The translations under genes and the position numbers were made by a program. Below are positions 22,749-26,637 of a stretch of DNA of 26,637 nt, in pieces. This DNA comes from Bacillota bacterium (GTDB lineage: Bacteria > Bacillota > Syntrophomonadia > Syntrophomonadales > Syntrophomonadaceae), in assembly GCA_023395515.1 (NCBI GenBank), contig JAEWZB010000119.1, forward strand, positions 1 through 26,637. The letters run 5' to 3'. The notes below the pieces were generated by a model, which was not told where the DNA came from, did not search any database, and saw nothing but the letters and a program-made list of their open reading frames with translations. Position 1 is the first letter of the stretch. Each line of letters starts with the position of its first letter.

Positions 22749-23426
22749 TTATTTTACTACTGTAATTACAAAATCTTTACTGCCATCATCAAAGGTGATG
22801 GTTAAGGTTAAGGTAGTTCCTTCTGGAACCATACTCATAGGAACAGGAATCAGGCTGGTTAACTCTTTTTTAATAGTTAATACATCGCCATCTACTGTAT
22901 AATGAGTACCTTCTTTAGGATCGATTTTTAAACCAGCAACACTAGCTACTCCTTGTATTTTCGTAATTTTGGTAGCTTTGCCCCAAGTAATGTTTATCGG
23001 AATATCTTGCACATTAGCTTTGCTAAGGTCAGCTCCAGCGGGGTCAATAGCTAAATCTGCTGCAGGAGCAGGTGCTGGTTCTTCAACTGCGGGCTCTTCT
23101 TCAACGACAGGTTCTTCTTTAACTGCCGGTTCCTGAACCGCAGGTTTTTCACCTAGGTATACAGTTCTGGTGTCATTATCCCAATCTACTGCTACACCTA
23201 AAGCTTCACCTAAAGCACGTACTGGTAAGTAAGTTTTGCCATTATAAACGATAGGACTTTGTTTTACTCCTCCATCAGTAGCTTCCCAGCTTTCTCCATC
23301 CACTACAAACTTAATGTCATGAGCTAAATTAGCTTGGATTGCTTCAATGGAAGATCCTGCTATAGCTCCGGCAGCAAATACTAAAATAGCTGCTACCGCA
23401 ATTAGTAATGTAACTCTTTTTTTCAT
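22749..23426 (-). CDS. Secreted protein: stalk domain plus X2-like Ig domain
   Basis: A 225-residue exported protein of unknown function. Residues 1-23 are a signal peptide (KKR, hydrophobic core, then AGAIAG). Residues ~36-92 form a copper-amine-oxidase N-terminal-type stalk domain (KFVVDGESWEATDGGVKQSPIVYNGKTYLPVRALGEALGVAVDWD). A Pro/Glu/Val linker (~93-122) leads to a C-terminal beta domain (~123-225: DLSKANVQDIPINITWGKATKI, GTHYTVDGDVLTIKKEL, PEGTTLTLTITFDDGS) that resembles X2 Ig-like modules of surface and cellulosomal proteins. Despite the name there is no catalytic oxidase domain. Of two nearby ATGs I choose the one at 23426, 8 nt after AGGAGG; the one at 23432 is only 2 nt away. It is the last gene of the operon before a strong terminator. 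Confidence 0.85.
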   Translation of the reverse strand: MKKRVTLLIAVAAILVFAAGAIAGSSIEAIQANLAHDIKFVVDGESWEATDGGVKQSPIVYNGKTYLPVRALGEALGVAVDWDNDTRTVYLGEKPAVQEPAVKEEPVVEEEPAVEEPAPAPAADLAIDPAGADLSKANVQDIPINITWGKATKITKIQGVASVAGLKIDPKEGTHYTVDGDVLTIKKELTSLIPVPMSMVPEGTTLTLTITFDDGSKDFVITVVK

Positions 23427-23455
23427 GTCCATTCCCTCCTAATAATATTTATATC

Positions 23456-25405
23456 CTAGGCCTGTTCTGATACAGGAGCCTCGAATACCTGTTTGGGTGG
23501 TCTGCCTAATATAAGCAGAATAACTATAGCTAAGCCGATAGCGCCTAAACCGAAGTTCATGGCATTAGTGTGGTTACTTACTTCCGGAGTCTGGAACACA
23601 TAAGCTACTGTGCCTATAGCCCCGTCCGGCTTGCCTAAGAATGTATCAGCTTGGCTGGCATTAGTTTCTAAAACAGATACTATAGCGCCTACAGATTCAA
23701 AGGTTTGTAAGCCGGCAGCTATGGCTTCTTTGGCATCACCGGCACCGCTGCCTATCTGTCCGGTACCATCTTGTAATTGATTTATACCCGGTATCATCTG
23801 TCCATCTATAGCTTCTTGCAGATAATCTAAAGCATAAAGGATACTTCCGGGCTTTCCGTTCATCATATACTTGACCGGCTCTCCGTTTTGGTCTACAGAG
23901 CCAATTCCCAGTACCATCATAGCCAAGCCTTGATCAACCTTAGCCAAGCTGCCTGACATAACATTAGCTCCCAGTTCAAGGGCTGTCACGCTAGCCGGGA
24001 AAGGCAGGGTTCCGCTGGAAGTTATTAATGTACCTCCATCTCTAAACACCGCTACGTTTTTATTCATGGCCTGCAATTTAGGTTCTATGGCCCCGGTAAT
24101 AATCTTTTCGGCAGGAGTTCCGGCCACAGCTACCTTTAAGGCGTTAACATCGTTATACAAGCTGGTAGAAAGAGATGGCTCCTGCCCTTGATCAGCAGAA
24201 GTACCGATAGCGGTTTCAAAAGTAGATAAAACTAATTTTTGGGCACTAAATGCCGGAATGAATTTTTCATCTACATTTTCTTTTAATAATCCTACCGCAT
24301 CTCTGACCCCTGGAGTATTGCCATTGGCATCTGCCCCTTTAAGAGTATCAAAGGTTTCCGCATTAAAAGCAGGATTATTTAAGCCAAATCTAATTTGTTT
24401 TATATTATCAAATAATGAACCTAAACCGCCGCTAACTTGGGCTAAACCACCTTTTAAGGAATTTAAGCCAAATAATAAGGTCTGGTCTTGATTAGGAGCA
24501 CCTACTCCAGTTTCGATTTTATCGAAACCATCATAAAGCATACTTAGACTATTTTGTACCGTACCCAAGGAATCAATCTCGGAAGTAGTTGGCACAATGG
24601 GGATAACTCCGATTTTAAAACTGGGCAGTTCAATATCCTTGCCATCAGCTTCTAATACTGCGTATTGGCTAGCTGGATATTTAGGAGGTACCAGAGGAAT
24701 ACTCCAACTAACTTGGGTAATTCCTTGTACATTAATAAGTACACCTTCAGGAGATTCTCCTGCTACACCAGGAGCACTAACATTAGAGAATTTACGATTA
24801 TCAAATTCCCATCCGGATAAGGAAACTATATAAGGAGTAAAGACTTCAGCTTCCTTTTTAACTATATTGCCATTAGAGTCGGCAAACTCTAATTCCTTAA
24901 CTTCGCCAGTAGTATTTTCCAGATGAGTGACTATTTTTAAGTGTCCGCTTTTCCCACTTAATTTAGAAGGGCTTATCTTCTGTCCATCCAGAAAATACTC
25001 AACATTAACTTTAACCGGCATATTTATTGAGGCAATATCCTTTTGATCTACTTCTGCTAAATAATAAACATCACCAAATGATGCTCCCTGGGGGATATTA
25101 GCTTTTAATTTCAGAGTATTATTTTGTATATCCACCTTGTCGGTACTATACAAATTACGGGCGGAAGATAAATTCAAACTTGATTTATCTTCTATGGTTA
25201 CATTACCCGTACCAAATACCCGAAGGTGGTTTAATACTTGAATTCCGGCAATTTCGCCATTATCATTCAAGTTAGATACAACTAGCTCATTATCTACTAT
25301 TTTTTCGGGACTCCCCTGAGCATTAGCAGTAGTCACAGGTGCTATCACTAAGCATAAAGCCATTAAAAGAATAAATATCCTTTTTGATTTAGAGACTTTT
25401 CGCAA
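23456..25405 (-). CDS. Exported membrane-anchored protein of unknown function, 649 aa
   Basis: No specific function recognised. Residues 1-29 are a signal peptide (basic RKVSKSKR, hydrophobic core, cleavage after TANA). Residues ~30-275 are beta-rich and include YFLDGQKISPSKLSGKSGHLKI, which I recall from large exported clostridial proteins sometimes annotated as YhgE/Pip-like; this link is from memory. Residues ~280-600 are predicted helical with spaced Gly-Leu units (FGLNSLKGGLAQVSGGLGSLFDN), like YhgE/Pip helical regions. A membrane helix (~616-634) and a short tail (GRPPKQVFEAP) close the protein, so most of it lies outside the cell. The start is TTG with a GGGAGGGAG site 5 nt upstream. 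It lies 22 nt after the small membrane protein gene and 29 nt before the stalk-domain gene. Confidence 0.8.
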   Translation of the reverse strand: MRKVSKSKRIFILLMALCLVIAPVTTANAQGSPEKIVDNELVVSNLNDNGEIAGIQVLNHLRVFGTGNVTIEDKSSLNLSSARNLYSTDKVDIQNNTLKLKANIPQGASFGDVYYLAEVDQKDIASINMPVKVNVEYFLDGQKISPSKLSGKSGHLKIVTHLENTTGEVKELEFADSNGNIVKKEAEVFTPYIVSLSGWEFDNRKFSNVSAPGVAGESPEGVLINVQGITQVSWSIPLVPPKYPASQYAVLEADGKDIELPSFKIGVIPIVPTTSEIDSLGTVQNSLSMLYDGFDKIETGVGAPNQDQTLLFGLNSLKGGLAQVSGGLGSLFDNIKQIRFGLNNPAFNAETFDTLKGADANGNTPGVRDAVGLLKENVDEKFIPAFSAQKLVLSTFETAIGTSADQGQEPSLSTSLYNDVNALKVAVAGTPAEKIITGAIEPKLQAMNKNVAVFRDGGTLITSSGTLPFPASVTALELGANVMSGSLAKVDQGLAMMVLGIGSVDQNGEPVKYMMNGKPGSILYALDYLQEAIDGQMIPGINQLQDGTGQIGSGAGDAKEAIAAGLQTFESVGAIVSVLETNASQADTFLGKPDGAIGTVAYVFQTPEVSNHTNAMNFGLGAIGLAIVILLILGRPPKQVFEAPVSEQA

Positions 25406-25427
25406 AATTCTCCCTCCCCTCTATTAT

Positions 25428-25922
25428 TTATTGATTGACGGCCATAGCAATCTTAATAACTAGTAATGATAATACTAGTCCAACTAACAGGGAAACACTA
25501 ACACCCACAGCTGCCGGCAATGCTAATGTACCAAGTGCTGAAGGATTGGCAGTATAAGTTCCAAAAACTGCGGCAAAATAACCTGCCCATCCTAAAAACA
25601 TTGCATCTATTCTCATTCCTGTTGTTGATAGAAGAATTAAAAGGAATAAAGAAACCGCCGATACTATAGCCAAATACATCAAATGATCTGGGGGAAGAGG
25701 CATTTTAGTAGCCAATACAATAATTCCAATCAAACCCATAACCACCCCGATTAACAATGCTATGCCTGTTTTTAAATAGTCCCCAAATGGACCAATCACT
25801 GCAAACATAGCCATTGTAATGGCAGCTAGATAGAAAGCACTAGCGCCAATTTGACCTTGGAATAATACGAAGATTGCGAAAAATACTGCAACAATAAGAC
25901 CTAACCCTATTGCTTTTTTCAT
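25428..25922 (-). CDS. Small polytopic membrane protein of unknown function
   Basis: A 164-residue integral membrane protein with about six hydrophobic segments (around residues 4-23, 29-47, 53-71, 83-101, 108-124 and 135-158). Its FLGWAGYFAAVFGTYTANP and late glycine/leucine-rich helices faintly recall DUF1097 (YcdZ-like) proteins, but I am not confident. The open frame extends 26 codons further upstream to 26000; I choose the ATG at 25922 because AGGAGGTG lies 6 nt before it and the extra N-terminal part is unlike a protein start. A good promoter lies at 26046-26018. It is first in the operon with the 649-residue exported protein and the stalk-domain protein. Confidence 0.82.
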   Translation of the reverse strand: MKKAIGLGLIVAVFFAIFVLFQGQIGASAFYLAAITMAMFAVIGPFGDYLKTGIALLIGVVMGLIGIIVLATKMPLPPDHLMYLAIVSAVSLFLLILLSTTGMRIDAMFLGWAGYFAAVFGTYTANPSALGTLALPAAVGVSVSLLVGLVLSLLVIKIAMAVNQ

Positions 25923-25927
25923 ATATT

Positions 25928-25972
25928 CACCTCCTTTACTGAAATTTTCCGTAAAGTGCCATGAATGAGGTG
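25928..25972 (-). promoter_or_regulatory. Leader hairpin that can hide the ribosome-binding site
   Basis: In the leader of the gene starting at 25922, CTTTAC (minus strand 25956-25951) pairs with GTAAAG (25939-25934), and directly beyond it CACCTC (25972-25967) can pair with GAGGTG (25933-25928), which is the ribosome-binding site. The second helix needs a 10-nt bulge on one side. If formed, the 12 bp would block translation, so the leader could act as an RNA switch. No known riboswitch was recognised. Confidence 0.4.
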
Positions 25973-26017
25973 TTATCAATGCTACAAAGGGACAAGACAT
26001 TTGGGCGATGTTTAATA

Positions 26018-26046
26018 TATATAATTAGTGATAAGATGAATTGCAA
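26018..26046 (-). promoter_or_regulatory. Promoter of the three-gene exported-protein operon
   Basis: On the minus strand TTGCAA (26046-26041) and TATATA (26023-26018) are separated by exactly 17 nt, a good housekeeping promoter. The transcript would start near 26011 and have a leader of about 90 nt before the ATG at 25922, containing the hairpin at 25972-25928. Confidence 0.65.
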
Positions 26047-26113
26047 AAATAAGTAAGAAAATAGCTGGTATGAAATATTATGACAATTATTATAAAGTAA
26101 TTACATTAAATAA

Positions 26114-26142
26114 GAGTGTCCCTTAAAGGATAAGAGACACTC
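26114..26142 (-). terminator. Probable terminator after the ACT-domain gene
   Basis: On the minus strand a 12-bp stem (GAGTGTC and its complement GACACTC, extended inward by five pairs including one G-U) with a 5-nt loop spans 26142-26114. It is followed by TTATTTAATG, a T-rich but imperfect tail. It sits 8 nt after the stop of the ACT gene. Confidence 0.7.
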
Positions 26143-26149
26143 AAAACTA

Positions 26150-26578
26150 TTAAAGTTGATAAAGTTGCCTTTCGTCTAAAAATTTTATTCCCCTTTCCAC
26201 AAAAGTATCACGGGCTTTGGCAAAATCCTCTACCTTAAATATAACTAAAGCATCATTTTCTGATGTACCTAAAAAGGCATAGAGATATTCAATATTCAAA
26301 TTTGCTTCGGACATTTGTTCTAACACCGTAGCTAATCCCCCTGGCGAATCTGGAACTTGTACTGCTATTACTTCGGTCTCACTAACTGTAAAACCTGCTT
26401 CTTTTAAAATTTTATATGCTTTTTCCGGATCAGAAACAATAATTCTTAAAATCCCAAAGTCGGAAGTATCTGCTATCGAAAGAGCTCTAATGTTAATACT
26501 GGCTTCCCCTAAAACTTTAGTTACATGGGAAAGACGACCGGCTTTATTCTCCAAAAATACGGAAATCTGCTTAGCCAT
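26150..26578 (-). CDS. Double ACT-domain protein
   Basis: A 142-residue cytoplasmic protein made of two ACT domains (residues ~3-65, KQISVFLENKAGRLSHVTKVLGEASINIRALSIADTSDFGILRIIVSD; and ~70-138, AVQVPDSPGGLATVLEQMSEANLNIEYLYAFLG). ACT domains bind amino acids or similar small ligands. Stand-alone double-ACT proteins of this length are common beside phenylacetate-CoA ligase genes in Clostridia and archaea, and the remains of such a gene lie just upstream, which suggests a regulatory or accessory role in aryl-acid or amino-acid metabolism. The ligand is unknown. The ATG has GGAGG 7 nt upstream; a hairpin terminator follows. Confidence 0.9.
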   Translation of the reverse strand: MAKQISVFLENKAGRLSHVTKVLGEASINIRALSIADTSDFGILRIIVSDPEKAYKILKEAGFTVSETEVIAVQVPDSPGGLATVLEQMSEANLNIEYLYAFLGTSENDALVIFKVEDFAKARDTFVERGIKFLDERQLYQL

Positions 26579-26590
26579 ATCAATACCTCC

Positions 26591-26635
26591 TTATAATTTT
26601 CTTTTATCTATAACTCTCTTAGCTTTACCTTCACT
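26591..26635 (-). CDS. C-terminal end of probable phenylacetate-CoA ligase (partial)
   Basis: Only the last 14 codons and a TAA are inside the window, reading SEGKAKRVIDKRKL. This tail matches the end I know from phenylacetate-CoA ligase (PaaK-type adenylate-forming) proteins, which typically finish with GKAKRVIDKR. The next gene, a double-ACT protein 12 nt downstream, is the usual partner and supports the call. The codons overlap the window edge, so the rest of the gene cannot be judged. Confidence 0.6.
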   Translation of the reverse strand, partial: SEGKAKRVIDKRKL

Positions 26636-26637
26636 TC

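Noticed and set aside
25923..26000. Longer N terminus for the small membrane protein (start at 26000)
   Set aside because: The extra 26 codons include the leader hairpin and ribosome site, and a strong ribosome site supports the ATG at 25922.

Overview
The window is an almost complete dcw (division and cell wall) cluster from an endospore-forming, low-GC bacterium of the Firmicutes, most likely class Clostridia. All called genes lie on the minus strand, so transcription runs from high to low coordinates. Evidence for the placement: pro-sigma-E and its protease SpoIIGA follow ftsZ; MurE carries the DNPR motif of meso-diaminopimelate-adding enzymes; small basic protein and a DUF881 protein sit next to ftsA, as in Bacillus and Clostridia; many starts are TTG behind strong AGGAGG sites. 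The family (for example Syntrophomonadaceae or Peptococcaceae) cannot be fixed from the window alone.

Layout from right to left. (1) 26.64-26.11 kb: the last codons of a probable phenylacetate-CoA ligase, then a double-ACT-domain protein and a terminator. (2) 26.05-22.70 kb: a self-contained three-gene operon with its own promoter and terminator, encoding a small polytopic membrane protein, a 649-residue exported membrane-anchored protein and a secreted protein with a copper-amine-oxidase-type stalk domain plus an X2-like Ig domain. (3) 22.70-20.78 kb: a lone PHP-domain phosphoesterase flanked by intergenic DNA full of dispersed repeats, including a roughly 300 bp MITE-like inverted-repeat unit. 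(4) 20.84-9.25 kb: three MraZ-type boxes, then mraZ, rsmH, ftsL, a PASTA class B PBP, murE, murF, mraY, murD, ftsW and murG, tightly packed. (5) 9.15-6.32 kb: murC-murA, apparently a sub-operon with its own promoter and a strong terminator. (6) 6.29-1.96 kb: divIB, DUF881, sbp, ftsA, ftsZ and a terminator, starting from an extended -10 promoter. (7) 1.90-0.19 kb: spoIIGA-sigE, then non-coding DNA with another copy of a dispersed repeat.

Together the genes make the lipid-linked peptidoglycan precursor (MurA, C, D, E, F, MraY, MurG), polymerise and cross-link it at the septum (FtsW, PBP, FtsL, DivIB), position the septum (FtsZ, FtsA), and couple septation to mother-cell gene expression during sporulation (SpoIIGA, sigma-E). 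murB is not in the window; murA holds the place next to murC.

The most notable points are: ftsA has no ATG, GTG or TTG at its expected start and appears to begin at ATC behind a good ribosome-binding site and next to a hairpin; three perfectly spaced MraZ boxes; the divided structure of the cluster; the uncharacterised exported-protein operon with a possible ribosome-site-hiding leader; and the MITE-like repeat unit. I found no CRISPR array, transposase gene, rRNA or tRNA.
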